Positions 7,448 to 16,999 of a stretch of DNA of 64,000 nucleotides are shown piece by piece (within the stretch, counting starts at the first letter, position 1; each line of letters opens with the position of its first letter). Source of the DNA: Bacteroidales bacterium. GTDB lineage: Bacteria > Bacteroidota > Bacteroidia > Bacteroidales > Lentimicrobiaceae. The position numbers and the translations under genes are program-made. The DNA lies in contig JAEUTG010000020.1 of NCBI GenBank assembly GCA_016788045.1, positions 62,001 to 126,000 on the forward strand, in the 5' to 3' direction. The notes beneath the pieces are model-generated. The model did not search any database. It worked only from the letters and a program-made list of their open reading frames with translations, and was not told where the DNA came from.

Positions 7448-8476
7448 ATGATTCAACACCCTCCGATTGTCGTCCGTCAGCAGATCAGCCTTAAGCCCTA
7501 CCATACCTTCGGAATGGAGGTAAAAGCACGCGATTTTGCCGAACTTAGTCATGAGCAGGAACTTCCTGCCATGCTGAAACTGATCAGCCAGTATCAGGGT
7601 CCTGTACTGCTGATGGGAGGAGGCAGCAACATGCTGTTTACCAAAGATTTCGAGGGACTGGTAGTTAAGATTTCGACCAGGGGGATTGAGATCGTGGAGG
7701 AGGATGAAGACTTTGTTTATGTAAGGGGTATGGCTGGTGAAAACTGGGACGACTTTGTTCAGTTCTGTGTCAGCAGAAACCTGGGGGGACTCGAGAACCT
7801 GAGTCTCATCCCGGGCAATGTGGGCAGCAGCCCGATTCAGAACATAGGCGCTTATGGAGTCGAGATCAGGGATTCTTTCTATATGCTCGATGCCATTTCC
7901 CTGCGCACCGGAGAGTTTCGTGAATTCTTTGCCGGAGAATGTGATTTCGGCTACCGTCACAGCATTTTTAAAGGTGAGCTGAAGGGGAAATACCTCATAT
8001 TGTCGGTTACCTTCCGGTTGAAACGGAATCCGGTGCTGAATACCTCTTACGGGGCGATCGCTTCTGAACTTGAAGCCAACGGGGAAACTCCCTCTGTGAA
8101 ATCAGTAGCCGCTGCGGTCTGCCGCATCAGGCGGAGCAAACTTCCCGATCCGGAAGAAACCGGCAATGCCGGCAGTTTTTTCAAGAATCCGGTGATCGGG
8201 GAACAGCAGTTTCTGGAATTGAAACAACAATACCCGGCCATTGCATCCTATCCGGCAGACGGCGGCGTTAAACTGGCTGCCGGTTGGCTGATCGAACAAT
8301 GCGGCTGGAAAGGGTTCCGTGAAGGCGATGCCGGTGTACATGACAAACAGGCCCTGGTACTGGTGAATTACGGCAATGCCACCGGAACCCGTATTTATTC
8401 CCTCGCTTTAAAGATTATTGAATCAGTTAAAGAGAAGTTTGGGGTTCAGTTAGAACCGGAGGTGAATATTTACTGA
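7448..8476 (+). CDS. murB: UDP-N-acetylenolpyruvoylglucosamine reductase MurB
   Basis: A 342-residue cytosolic flavoenzyme that reduces UDP-GlcNAc-enolpyruvate with NADPH to UDP-MurNAc, the second committed step of peptidoglycan synthesis. Seen: the FAD-binding loops LMGGGSNMLF and SLIPGNVGSSPIQNIGAYG, the YRHSIFK segment, the proton-donor serine in GSFFKNP, and the C-terminal glutamate in EPEVNIY. Length and motifs fit the E. coli-type (type I) enzyme. It is divergent from the glycosyltransferase operon, with a TAnnTTTG box just upstream. Confidence 0.95.
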   Translation: MIQHPPIVVRQQISLKPYHTFGMEVKARDFAELSHEQELPAMLKLISQYQGPVLLMGGGSNMLFTKDFEGLVVKISTRGIEIVEEDEDFVYVRGMAGENWDDFVQFCVSRNLGGLENLSLIPGNVGSSPIQNIGAYGVEIRDSFYMLDAISLRTGEFREFFAGECDFGYRHSIFKGELKGKYLILSVTFRLKRNPVLNTSYGAIASELEANGETPSVKSVAAAVCRIRRSKLPDPEETGNAGSFFKNPVIGEQQFLELKQQYPAIASYPADGGVKLAAGWLIEQCGWKGFREGDAGVHDKQALVLVNYGNATGTRIYSLALKIIESVKEKFGVQLEPEVNIY

Positions 8477-8642
8477 AGATTCTCTGATAATGTCAGCGGC
8501 CCGGCAATTGATACCGGCAATCACTGAACACAGGCTTGTTGTGTGGTTGTTGCGGTAACCATGGTTTTTATTCTGTTCAGCCGCCGTCAGAAGTTGATAT
8601 TCCTGTATATTAGCATTTCCAACAAGCTCAACCGTTATAATT

Positions 8643-10085
8643 ATGGATGCTACCCTGGCTGGTTTTATTCTTTACCTGTTGGTCATGCTCGTTATTGGCC
8701 TGATAACCTACCGCAAAAACGAGTCGAATGCCGACTTCTTTCTTGGCGGGCGTAAAATGAACCCCTGGGTTGTGGCACTTTCAGAGCGTTCAGCCGGTGA
8801 ATCGGCCTGGCTGTTGCTGGGCCTCCCGGGTGCAGCCTTTGCCCTGGGCTTCATAGAAATCTGGACAGCCCTGGGTTGTCTGCTGGGTATTTTCTTCTAC
8901 TGGCAGGTGATTGCTTCCAGGATACGGTTGCTCTCTGCAAAGACAAATGCCATCACCTTACCGGATGTTTTTTCAAACCATTTCAGCAGGGGTGGACCCT
9001 GGCTCAGAATCACAGCCATGGTGATCATTGTTTTCTTTTTCACCTTTTACCTGGCAGCACAGTTCAACGGTGCGGGTAAGGTGCTGAATGTTACGTTCGG
9101 AATGAATCATTTTTATGGAATGATGATCGGCGCCGTTATTATTGTATTGTATACGATGATGGGTGGTTTTCTGGCCGTTGTATGGACGGATGTGATTCAG
9201 GGGGTGCTGATGTTTGCTGCCCTGGTTGTTTTACCTGTTGCCGCCATGGTGAAGCTGGCAGAAAACGGTGTTGTGATTCAGGATGTTATGGCGAAGTCTG
9301 CTGAAGGGGCCCGGAACCTCACCGGAGGCAGAACCGGCTGGGCAGCGGTAGCTGTTGTGGCAGGGGGCCTCAGCTGGGCATTCGGGTATATGGGACAGCC
9401 CCATCTGCTTACCAAGTTTATGTCGATCGGTGACCCGGAGAAAATGAAAATCAGCCGGCGTATTGCCTTTGTATGGGCGGTTCCTGCTTTCGCAGGGGCG
9501 ATTGCCATCGGTATTCTGGGAACGGCCATGTACGGAAACAATTTCTTTGCTGATACCGAACGCATTATGCCGCAGATGGCTACCGACCTGATGCCTGCCT
9601 GGATTGCCGGAATTCTGATCTCAGCAGCCATTGCTGCCATGATGTCAACGGCCGACAGCCTGCTGCTGGTGGTCTCTTCAACTGTGGCTGAAGATTTTTG
9701 TCATCATGTGCTCAGGCTCAGGCTTTCGCCGAAAGCCATGGTTAACCTGAGCAGGCTTGTTACACTTTCGGTGGGATTGGCGGCTTTTGTCATCGCAATT
9801 ACTTCGGAGAAGCTTATTTTCTCGATGGTTTCTTACGCCTGGGCTGGTTTGGGTTCGTCGTTCGGCCCGGCCATACTGCTGATGCTGTGGTGGAAGAAAA
9901 CCACCTGGCAGGGGGTACTGGCCGGCATGATCACCGGGGCAGTATCAACTGTTGTCTGGACGGAAATCCATTGGCTTGACCAGATGATTTCTGTGCGGTT
10001 TGTGTCGTTTATCGTGGCGTTTACGGCTGTAGTGGTTGTGAGTCGGGTGACCCTTGGCCGGCTAGGCTCTGCTGCATCGGTTTGA
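8643..10085 (+). CDS. putP: Sodium/proline symporter, PutP-like (SSS family)
   Basis: A 480-residue integral membrane protein with about 13 helices. The N-terminus (LGGRKMNPWVVALSERSAG, WLLLGLPGAAFALGF) and ILYTMMGGFLAVVWTD-type helix match PutP more closely than other SSS members. The segment SAAIAAMMSTADSLLLVVSS holds the Ser-Thr pair that coordinates Na+ in PutP. The likely substrate is proline, imported with sodium across the inner membrane; a proline dehydrogenase is encoded at 35.8-36.9 kb, consistent with proline use. A TATATTAG near 8606 resembles a -7 element. Its last 65 bp overlap the convergent glycosyltransferase gene. Confidence 0.8.
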   Translation: MDATLAGFILYLLVMLVIGLITYRKNESNADFFLGGRKMNPWVVALSERSAGESAWLLLGLPGAAFALGFIEIWTALGCLLGIFFYWQVIASRIRLLSAKTNAITLPDVFSNHFSRGGPWLRITAMVIIVFFFTFYLAAQFNGAGKVLNVTFGMNHFYGMMIGAVIIVLYTMMGGFLAVVWTDVIQGVLMFAALVVLPVAAMVKLAENGVVIQDVMAKSAEGARNLTGGRTGWAAVAVVAGGLSWAFGYMGQPHLLTKFMSIGDPEKMKISRRIAFVWAVPAFAGAIAIGILGTAMYGNNFFADTERIMPQMATDLMPAWIAGILISAAIAAMMSTADSLLLVVSSTVAEDFCHHVLRLRLSPKAMVNLSRLVTLSVGLAAFVIAITSEKLIFSMVSYAWAGLGSSFGPAILLMLWWKKTTWQGVLAGMITGAVSTVVWTEIHWLDQMISVRFVSFIVAFTAVVVVSRVTLGRLGSAASV

Positions 10086-11202
10086 TTACCTGCTCAATAC
10101 AATTCCAGAGTCTTTCAGCCGATTTATCCCAGGTAAAGACCGCGGCCCTTTGACCACCTTTCGCGGTCAGTAGTTCACGCAGTTCTGTATTGACTGCGAT
10201 GCTTTTCATGGCAGCTGCGATATCAGCCGGATCGAAAGGGTTAACCAGCAGGGCTGCATCACCGGCAATCTCAGGCATCGATGTTACATTGGAGGTAATC
10301 ACTGGGGTGCCGCAGCGGAAAGCCTCAACAATGGGGATTCCGAATCCTTCAAAGTATGACACATAGGTAAGCGCAATGGCAGACCCCATTACTGACCTCA
10401 TATCCCCTGATTCGAGTCTGCCGGCAAACACAACATTCTTGCGGAACTTCATCTGATCATAAACTTCAGCGATTTCCCCGGTCCACCATTTGCGGGCTCC
10501 TGCAATCAGCAGAACGGTATCGTTGTGATCGGTTTCCTTAAAAAGGTCGAAAGCCCTGAACAGGTTAACGAGGTTTTTGCGGGGATGAAGTGCCCCCACA
10601 AAAAAGAAATAGGGCCTGCCTCCGGTAAACCTGTCCCGTGTGGCAGCTGATGTTTCAGCACTCACCGGTGCATAGCTTTCATTGGCACCATTGTAAACTA
10701 CGGTTATTTTATTGGGATCAACGGCATACTGTTTAACGATATCTGATTTTGAAAATTCAGAAACGGTGGCAATTCGGCTGGCTTTGCGGGCGTATCTCCG
10801 GAAGAAGGTACGGTAATAGAATCTTTCGGTAACCGGCAGATCGGCCGGGTAGTGTTCAAAATTCAGGTCGTGGAAAACGGCGATGGACGGAATCTTTGTC
10901 CCCAGGGATAAATAGCCGTCGGGGGACAGAAAAATATCGGCTTTTTCCTTTTTAAGAAGGATTCTTACCGATATCTCAAACCAGATAAAATACAGCAGCG
11001 GGTGACGGGCAGGCGGCCAGATCACCACCGGTTTTACATTGTCAGAAAAGACAAACTCAGGATGCCAGGGCCTGTCGAAGATGAAGATAAAGGTATGCTC
11101 CGGATGTGACCGGGTGATTCTTTTCAGATTCTCATAACTGAACCAGCCGATACCTTCCAGCCTTCCGTGAAGCAATAACCGTGTATTTACCGCAATCTTC
11201 AA
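10021..11202 (-). CDS. Glycosyltransferase family 1/4 (mannosyltransferase-like)
   Basis: A 393-residue GT-B enzyme. It shows MKIAVNTRLLLHGRLEGIGWF at the N-terminus (the G-IG acceptor loop), IATVSEFSKSDIV and YNGAN between domains, PYFFFVGALHPRKNL at the start of the donor domain, and the nucleotide-sugar motif EGFGIPIVEAFRCGTPV with the E-x7-E pair, then PEIAGDAALLVNP. These are typical of mannosyl- or related transferases of O-antigen clusters. It is a single minus-strand gene whose last 21 codons overlap the 3' end of putP. It sits next to the flippase gene, supporting a role in the same polysaccharide. Confidence 0.8.
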   Translation of the reverse strand: MKIAVNTRLLLHGRLEGIGWFSYENLKRITRSHPEHTFIFIFDRPWHPEFVFSDNVKPVVIWPPARHPLLYFIWFEISVRILLKKEKADIFLSPDGYLSLGTKIPSIAVFHDLNFEHYPADLPVTERFYYRTFFRRYARKASRIATVSEFSKSDIVKQYAVDPNKITVVYNGANESYAPVSAETSAATRDRFTGGRPYFFFVGALHPRKNLVNLFRAFDLFKETDHNDTVLLIAGARKWWTGEIAEVYDQMKFRKNVVFAGRLESGDMRSVMGSAIALTYVSYFEGFGIPIVEAFRCGTPVITSNVTSMPEIAGDAALLVNPFDPADIAAAMKSIAVNTELRELLTAKGGQRAAVFTWDKSAERLWNCIEQVIKPMQQSLAGQGSPDSQPLQP

Positions 11203-11244
11203 TTCCTTAAGTTTTGTTTACCTGAACTATTCGGCTGATGAAGG

Positions 11245-11275
11245 CTTGTAATGATCAGGAATAATGATATTTTTG
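11245..11275 (+). promoter_or_regulatory. Candidate promoter of the polysaccharide export operon
   Basis: CTTG with its TTG at 11246-11248 stands 19 nt before TATTTTTG (11268-11275), a good fit to the Bacteroidota -33/-7 pair. It precedes the flippase gene by about 90 bp. Confidence 0.5.
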
Positions 11276-11364
11276 CGCAAATTTATAATTATTAATCTTC
11301 AGTACCGGGATTATTTGCATCCCGTCAACCTGTTAACGAAGCTCTGAAGGAGTTTCATGATTCA

Positions 11365-12822
11365 ATGCAGCGAAAATTTCTGACCAACCTGGGTTTCCTT
11401 CTTTTGCTCAATCTGCTGATCAAGCCATTCTGGATTTTTGGCATCGACCGGACGGTTCAGAATGTGGTGGGAGCGCAGGACTTCGGATTCTATTTCGTGG
11501 TATTTAATTTTTCATTCCTGTTCAACATCCTGCTCGATTTCGGGATTACCAACTTCAACAACAAGAACATTGCCCAGAATTCACAACTCCTGAATAAACA
11601 CTTCTCAGGAATCCTGATCATTAAGTTCTTACTGGCCATTGTCTATTTCGTTCTAACTTTCTCGGTCGGTTTGTTATGGGGCTTCCGCGGAAATGAGCTG
11701 TGGATGCTGGCTTTGCTGGCACTCAATCAGTTTTTTATTTCCCTGATTCTTTACCTCAGGTCAAATATTTCGGCCTTGCTGTTGTTCAAGACCGACAGCC
11801 TGCTCTCGGTACTCGACAGGATGCTGATGATTGCCATCTGCAGTGTGCTGCTGTGGGGCAATATCACTGAACAGCAATTCAGGATTGAGTGGTTTGTTTA
11901 TACCCAGACATTCTCCTACATCATTACTGCTTTCATTGCATTTATCATTGTTGTGAAAAAAGCTTCATTCAGAAAACTTAACTGGAATTCAGCTTTTTTT
12001 ATGATGATTCTGAAACAGAGCCTGCCTTTTGCCTTGTTGTTCCTGCTGATGACATTTTACAACCGTTTTGATACTGTGATGATCAAGCGGATGCTGTCCG
12101 GAAATGAGGGTAACATTCAGGCTGGTATCTACGCCCATGCATACCGGCTGCTCGATGCTTCCAACAACATCGCTTACCTGTTTTCAGTGCTGCTTTTACC
12201 CCTGTTTGCCCGGTTAATCAAGAAAGGCCCCGGACTTGAGAATCTGGTAAGGTTATCCTTTTCCATCCTTTTTGTTGGTTCTGTGATTCTTGCAACTGGC
12301 TCGGTGTTTTACCGGGTTGAACTTATGGACCTTATGTACGAAAACTACGTTCAGGAGTCTGCATCGGTCTTTGCCGTTCTCATGGGTTGTTTTGTGGCGA
12401 TATCCACTACCTATGTTTTCGGGACCCTGCTTACAGCCAATGGCAGCCTGAAAATGCTAAACCTTGCTGCAGCGCTGGGTATGCTGCTCAACATCGTGAT
12501 GAACCTGATACTTATACCGGCCTATGGTGCACTCGGTTCAGCATGGGCCAGTCTGGTAACCCAGTTCTCAATGGCAGTTGTTCAGGTGATTCTTGCCCAG
12601 ATAATCTTCAGGTTCAGGATAAACCCGCGTTACCTTGCTTCCCTGTTTGTTTTTATCATTATGGTTATCCTTTTTAACCTGATCAGCATCTCCCTCAATT
12701 TGTTCTGGATCAAGTCCTTCCTGCTGATGGTTGCTATTTCAGTGCTCACAGCCATGGGGTTGAAGCTGCTCGATATCGGGAATTTTATAAAAATTGTGGG
12801 TGGAAGCAAAACTCCTGTATAG
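11365..12822 (+). CDS. Oligosaccharide flippase (Wzx/MATE-like)
   Basis: A 485-residue multispan membrane protein with about 14 predicted helices, of the polysaccharide biosynthesis (MOP) superfamily. The pattern NLLIKPFWIFGIDRTVQN, DFGITNFNNKNIAQN in the first helices and the duplicated six-helix halves fit Wzx-like flippases, which move lipid-linked oligosaccharide units across the inner membrane. It begins a plus-strand run with two Wzz-like genes and an O-antigen ligase/polymerase, the expected partners of a Wzx/Wzy system. The sugar unit is unknown. Confidence 0.85.
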   Translation: MQRKFLTNLGFLLLLNLLIKPFWIFGIDRTVQNVVGAQDFGFYFVVFNFSFLFNILLDFGITNFNNKNIAQNSQLLNKHFSGILIIKFLLAIVYFVLTFSVGLLWGFRGNELWMLALLALNQFFISLILYLRSNISALLLFKTDSLLSVLDRMLMIAICSVLLWGNITEQQFRIEWFVYTQTFSYIITAFIAFIIVVKKASFRKLNWNSAFFMMILKQSLPFALLFLLMTFYNRFDTVMIKRMLSGNEGNIQAGIYAHAYRLLDASNNIAYLFSVLLLPLFARLIKKGPGLENLVRLSFSILFVGSVILATGSVFYRVELMDLMYENYVQESASVFAVLMGCFVAISTTYVFGTLLTANGSLKMLNLAAALGMLLNIVMNLILIPAYGALGSAWASLVTQFSMAVVQVILAQIIFRFRINPRYLASLFVFIIMVILFNLISISLNLFWIKSFLLMVAISVLTAMGLKLLDIGNFIKIVGGSKTPV

Positions 12823-12860
12823 ATATTTCTGCTGAGCCGGTGAATAAGAAGTATTTTTTA

Positions 12861-12868
12861 TACCTTTG
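12861..12868 (+). promoter_or_regulatory. Candidate -7 promoter element before the first Wzz-like gene
   Basis: TACCTTTG matches TAnnTTTG and lies 28 bp before the start codon at 12897. The -33 position has no clear TTTG, so an internal promoter is possible rather than certain. Confidence 0.4.
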
Positions 12869-12896
12869 ACCCTCCAAACCGAACTAACATTCCTAT

Positions 12897-13967
12897 ATGT
12901 CGGAGAATAAGTTATCAGAGATCAGGGATTTTGACTCGACCAGCCTTGGAATGTTTTTGTACAACTGGCGTAAACACCTGATAATCATTAGTGTAATAGC
13001 AGCTGTTCTGGCTTCTGTTTTTTCGTCACCTTTCTTCATCACGCCTCTTTACAAATCAACCGTAGTTTTATTTCCTGTTTCAAGCAATTCTGTTTCGAAA
13101 GCCCTGCTTACCGATCAGCCGGCCGCCAAATCCGACATTCTTGAGTTTGGAGAGGATGAACAGACAGAACAGATGCTGCAGATACTCAGTTCGAGTGTAA
13201 TACGTGACAAGGTTGTGAAGAAGTTTGACCTGATGAAGCACTATGGCATCAGCAACAATTCCAAATACAAATACACCAGCCTTTACAAGGAATACGAAAG
13301 CAACATAACTTTCAGGCGCACTGAATTTATGGCAGTGAAGATTACGGTTCTTGACAAAGATCCTCAAATGGCTGCCGATATTGCCAATACCATTTCAGAA
13401 CTGCTCGATTCCACCAAGAATTCGATGCAGCGCGAAAGGGCCATCAAAGGATTTAAAATTGTTGAGCAGGAATACAACCGTCTTCAGAGTGAGATAGCGC
13501 GCATGGAAGATTCGTTGAAAAAAATCAGGGAAGCCGGTGTATTTGATTACGAGTCCCAGTCCGAAATGATAACCCAGCAGCTGGCCATTGAAGTCGCCAG
13601 GGGTAACAGCCGTGGAATCAAGGCCCTGGAAGATAAACTGAGTGTGCTGGCTGAATATGGTGGCGCTTATGTTTCTCTTCGTGATCAGCTGGAGCATGAG
13701 AAGAAACAGCTGAGTTACCTGAAAGCCAGGTATGAAGAAGCCAAGGTTGATGCCCAGGAGAACCTGCCGCAGAAATTTGTGGTTGAGTCTGCTTTCAAGG
13801 CAGAGAAAAAGTCATACCCTGTGCGCTGGATCATTGTGCTCGTAGCAACAATTGCAGCCTTCTTTCTGGCAGTGCTGGTTATTATTGGTCTTGAGAAGTT
13901 TGCCAAACCAGACTCATTAAAAAAAAAACTTCATTTCCACCGAAGCAAAGAATCAATTTCCGCGTAA
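12897..13967 (+). CDS. Wzz/chain-length determinant-like inner membrane protein 1
   Basis: A 356-residue protein with two membrane helices (about residues 27-48 and 310-335) flanking a large periplasmic region rich in coiled coil (about 190-290), the layout of polysaccharide co-polymerases. The YPVRWIIVLVATIAA segment gives the typical proline-rich entry to the second helix. There is no C-terminal tyrosine kinase domain. It likely controls glycan chain length with the Wzy-type polymerase downstream. Its stop overlaps the start of the next, homologous gene by one base. Confidence 0.8.
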   Translation: MSENKLSEIRDFDSTSLGMFLYNWRKHLIIISVIAAVLASVFSSPFFITPLYKSTVVLFPVSSNSVSKALLTDQPAAKSDILEFGEDEQTEQMLQILSSSVIRDKVVKKFDLMKHYGISNNSKYKYTSLYKEYESNITFRRTEFMAVKITVLDKDPQMAADIANTISELLDSTKNSMQRERAIKGFKIVEQEYNRLQSEIARMEDSLKKIREAGVFDYESQSEMITQQLAIEVARGNSRGIKALEDKLSVLAEYGGAYVSLRDQLEHEKKQLSYLKARYEEAKVDAQENLPQKFVVESAFKAEKKSYPVRWIIVLVATIAAFFLAVLVIIGLEKFAKPDSLKKKLHFHRSKESISA

Positions 13968-14965
13968 TGGACAATATTAAGCCAACCATGGAAAACTACT
14001 TCAGTAATATCCATCTGATGAAAATATTTATCAAATGGAGATGGCACCTGATTATTATTGCATCTGTGGCAGCTTTTTTTGCCTTCATATTTTCAGGTTC
14101 ATTTTTTATCAAACCAAGGTTTAAATCATTTGCACTGATTTATCCTTCAAACATTGCACCTTATTCTGATGAAAGTGAATCGGAACAGATGTTGCAGTGG
14201 CTGATGTCGAGAGACATCCGGGACAGTGTCATCAAAAAATTTGACCTTGCCCGTCATTATGAAATTGACAGCAGCTATCGCTACTTCCAGTCAGCCATGG
14301 CCAACATTTACAATGAAAATGTAAAGATCAACAAAACCCAGTGGGAGTCCATTGAAATCGAGGTTACCGACACCGATGCCCAGCTGGCCAATGATATGGT
14401 GAATGCAATCATTGAATTTTGTAACAAGAAAATCCAGAAAATTCACCGTGATAAGTATTTTGAGGTGGTGTTAAGCATCGGACGCACCCTTCAGGTACAG
14501 CGCGCACAGCTCGACAGTGTTGAGAAACAGTTGTCATACCTTCGCCAGAATTACGAACTGATCGATTATGAATCACAGGCAAGGGAAATAACCCGTGGTT
14601 ATCTGCGCACGGTTGATGGCTCGAACTCAACGAACATCAACATGAAGGATGTGTTGCGCATGAAATCGAATTTCGAACAGAAGGCAGGCGAAATGGCGAT
14701 TCTCACCCAGCGCCGGAACGATATTCTCCACAATTATGCTGAATTTGAATTGAAGTATGACCAGGCTTTCTATGATGCCCAGAAGGAGTTTACCTATACC
14801 AACCTTGTAACCCCTCCCGTGGTAGCCGACAAGAAGGCTTATCCCGTTAGATGGCTCATCGTTCTTTATTCAGTATTTGCCTCACTCTTTTTTGCCGTGG
14901 TAGTTATTTCGGTTGCAGAGAACCGCAGGATCAATGATGAACTGAAGAACCTCTCTGCAGGTTGA
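13967..14965 (+). CDS. Wzz/chain-length determinant-like inner membrane protein 2
   Basis: A 332-residue paralogue of the preceding protein: the same two-helix layout, the shared segment SEQMLQWLMSRDIRDSVIKKFDLARHY (compare EQMLQILSSSVIRDKVVKKFD in protein 1) and the same AYPVRWLIVL entry to the second helix. Its start codon overlaps the stop of protein 1 (TAATG), so the two are translationally coupled. They may form a hetero-oligomeric co-polymerase. The second copy is shorter and lacks about 25 residues of the coiled-coil and tail regions. Confidence 0.8.
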   Translation: MDNIKPTMENYFSNIHLMKIFIKWRWHLIIIASVAAFFAFIFSGSFFIKPRFKSFALIYPSNIAPYSDESESEQMLQWLMSRDIRDSVIKKFDLARHYEIDSSYRYFQSAMANIYNENVKINKTQWESIEIEVTDTDAQLANDMVNAIIEFCNKKIQKIHRDKYFEVVLSIGRTLQVQRAQLDSVEKQLSYLRQNYELIDYESQAREITRGYLRTVDGSNSTNINMKDVLRMKSNFEQKAGEMAILTQRRNDILHNYAEFELKYDQAFYDAQKEFTYTNLVTPPVVADKKAYPVRWLIVLYSVFASLFFAVVVISVAENRRINDELKNLSAG

Positions 14966-14995
14966 TTTTGATTATTTTCTGTAATCAAAACGATC

Positions 14996-16468
14996 ATGAA
15001 TTTTACAAACAGCAAAATCAAATGGTTTTATTTGTTAAGCGGATTGTTTATCCTGCTTAACAGCATGCTGCTTGTAAAAGAACTCTACCTTGGTTTTCTG
15101 ATTCCTGTCGCTATTGTTATCGCGCTGATGTATATTTTCTGGCTCGATAAACTGATGCTGCTGATTGTATTTCTTACCCCGCTGTCAGTAAACTTCGCCG
15201 ACTCTGAACTCGGCATAGGGATCTCCCTGCCTGCCGAACCGCTCATGGTAGGAGTCATGTTGTTGTTTCTGCTTAAAACATTGTTTAATGGTAAGTTTGA
15301 TGTCAGAATTTTAAAACATCCGGTTACCATTGTGATTCTCATCAATCTGGTCTGGCTGCTGATCACCAGCATCACCAGTGAAATGCCCCTTGTTTCTTTC
15401 AAATTCCTGTTTGCACGACTGTGGTTTGTTGTGCCTTTTTACCTGCTGGGAATCACCTTGTTCAAAGACCCCCGCAACATTACCCGGTTTAACTGGCTTT
15501 ATGCTGCAGCCCTGGTCATTGTTGTGATTTACACCACCCTGCATCATGCCGAATATGGCTTTGCCGAAAAGCAGGGCCATTGGGTGATGAAACCCTTTTA
15601 CAACGACCATACGGCCTATGGGGCTATCCTGGCCTTCTTCCTCCCTGTTTTTGTCGGCTATGTCTTCAACAAACACAGAAGCCGCACATACAGGCTCTAT
15701 GCAATGCTCATATCAATCATTCTTCTGGGGGCCCTGTACCTTTCTTTCAGCCGTGCAGCCTGGGTGAGTCTGATATTCGCCATCGGAGTTATTGTACTGA
15801 TTGTTTACAGGATCAGGTTCAGGTGGATATTCATGGGTCTGGTCGGCCTGATAGCTGTATTTTACATATTTGAAAATCAGATACTTTACGCGCTTGAAAA
15901 GAATAAGCAGGATTCTTCGGCGAACTTTATCGAACACGTTCAGTCAATCTACAATATCTCTTCGGATGCTTCTAACCTGGAACGTATAAACCGCTGGCAG
16001 TCTGCCTTCAGGATGTTCAGTGAGCGGCCCTTGCTTGGATGGGGCCCGGGCACGTACCAGTTTATCTATGCCCCATTCCAGCGCTCAAAGGAAAGAACCA
16101 TTATCAGCACCAATGCCGGAGACCTCGGGAATGCCCACAGTGAATATATCGGACCACTCTCCGAACAGGGTGTTCCCGGTCTGTTGAGCGTTTTTTCACT
16201 CATTGTGGTGATCCTGATCTATGGAATCCGGGTTTACCGCAGTGCGAAAGACGCTCAGATAAGGCTGTTCAGTCTTATATCTGTTCTTGCGCTGATCACC
16301 TATTTCGTGCACGGCCTTCTGAATAATTTTCTCGATACTGACAAAGCATCCGTACCTTTCTGGGGTTTCTTTGCCATGATTGTGGCCATGGATCTTTATC
16401 ACAAGGACAAAGAGCAGGTCTACACCGGAATCCCTGAAGACAACCAGGCAGGCAACCTGACTGACTGA
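14996..16468 (+). CDS. O-antigen ligase/polymerase family protein (Wzy_C)
   Basis: A 490-residue membrane protein with about 11-12 helices and a large periplasmic loop (about residues 300-385). The loop carries the hallmark RINRWQSAFRMFSERPLLGWGPGTYQ (key residues R, W, P-GWGPG) and NAHSEYIGPLSEQGVPGLL, the H of NAHSEY being strongly conserved. Proteins of this group include WaaL ligases and Wzy polymerases, and sequence alone does not separate them. Being in an operon with a flippase and two Wzz-like proteins favours the polymerase reading. Confidence 0.8.
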   Translation: MNFTNSKIKWFYLLSGLFILLNSMLLVKELYLGFLIPVAIVIALMYIFWLDKLMLLIVFLTPLSVNFADSELGIGISLPAEPLMVGVMLLFLLKTLFNGKFDVRILKHPVTIVILINLVWLLITSITSEMPLVSFKFLFARLWFVVPFYLLGITLFKDPRNITRFNWLYAAALVIVVIYTTLHHAEYGFAEKQGHWVMKPFYNDHTAYGAILAFFLPVFVGYVFNKHRSRTYRLYAMLISIILLGALYLSFSRAAWVSLIFAIGVIVLIVYRIRFRWIFMGLVGLIAVFYIFENQILYALEKNKQDSSANFIEHVQSIYNISSDASNLERINRWQSAFRMFSERPLLGWGPGTYQFIYAPFQRSKERTIISTNAGDLGNAHSEYIGPLSEQGVPGLLSVFSLIVVILIYGIRVYRSAKDAQIRLFSLISVLALITYFVHGLLNNFLDTDKASVPFWGFFAMIVAMDLYHKDKEQVYTGIPEDNQAGNLTD

Positions 16469-16690
16469 TTCCTCCCGATACCGATTTCCTTAATTCCTGT
16501 AACTTTTACCTGAGAAAAGTGTCTTATTGTGCAATCTTTCCTGCACACCATCCGGCTTTGAACAGTGGGGTGTTCGTTCCTGAACTATTTGTTGGCCGGT
16601 TTTGTGGTATTATCTTATAATATACACATTAACAGCAGGATAGAATACGGCACATTGTTTGAAGTGAATCACCGGTAAAATAACAACTAT

Positions 16691-16999
16691 ATGAGAATTG
16701 ACTTAAAAGCCAATGAAGTGGTGATCAAGGCTTCAGATACCCTGCATTCCTCCGGAAGTGACATTACCCGCGGAAAGCTCATACTTACCAACCAGCGTTT
16801 GTATTTTAAGCCGGTCGTTAAAGAAGCAGAAAATGGGGGATTTGAACTCATGCCCCACGAAATCAGGGACATTCTGCTCTACAATATCCTTGCCTTCATC
16901 CCTGCGGGGATTGAGCTGGTAACCGGTGATGGGTTGAAGCTGCGGTTCCGCCTGAAAAACAGGAACGAATGGTCGAGGCAGATCGCTTTGCTTTGTTAG
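16691..16999 (+). CDS. GRAM-domain protein
   Basis: A 102-residue soluble protein consisting almost entirely of one PH-like GRAM domain: SDITRGKLILTNQRLYFKP is the diagnostic strand pair, followed by the LMPHEIRDILLYN and GIELVTGDGLKLRFRLKNR strands. GRAM domains of this kind are thought to bind lipid or membrane partners; no enzyme activity is expected. Its last 4 bp overlap the convergent LpxD-like gene. The 222-bp gap before it shows no clear signal. Confidence 0.75.
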   Translation: MRIDLKANEVVIKASDTLHSSGSDITRGKLILTNQRLYFKPVVKEAENGGFELMPHEIRDILLYNILAFIPAGIELVTGDGLKLRFRLKNRNEWSRQIALLC

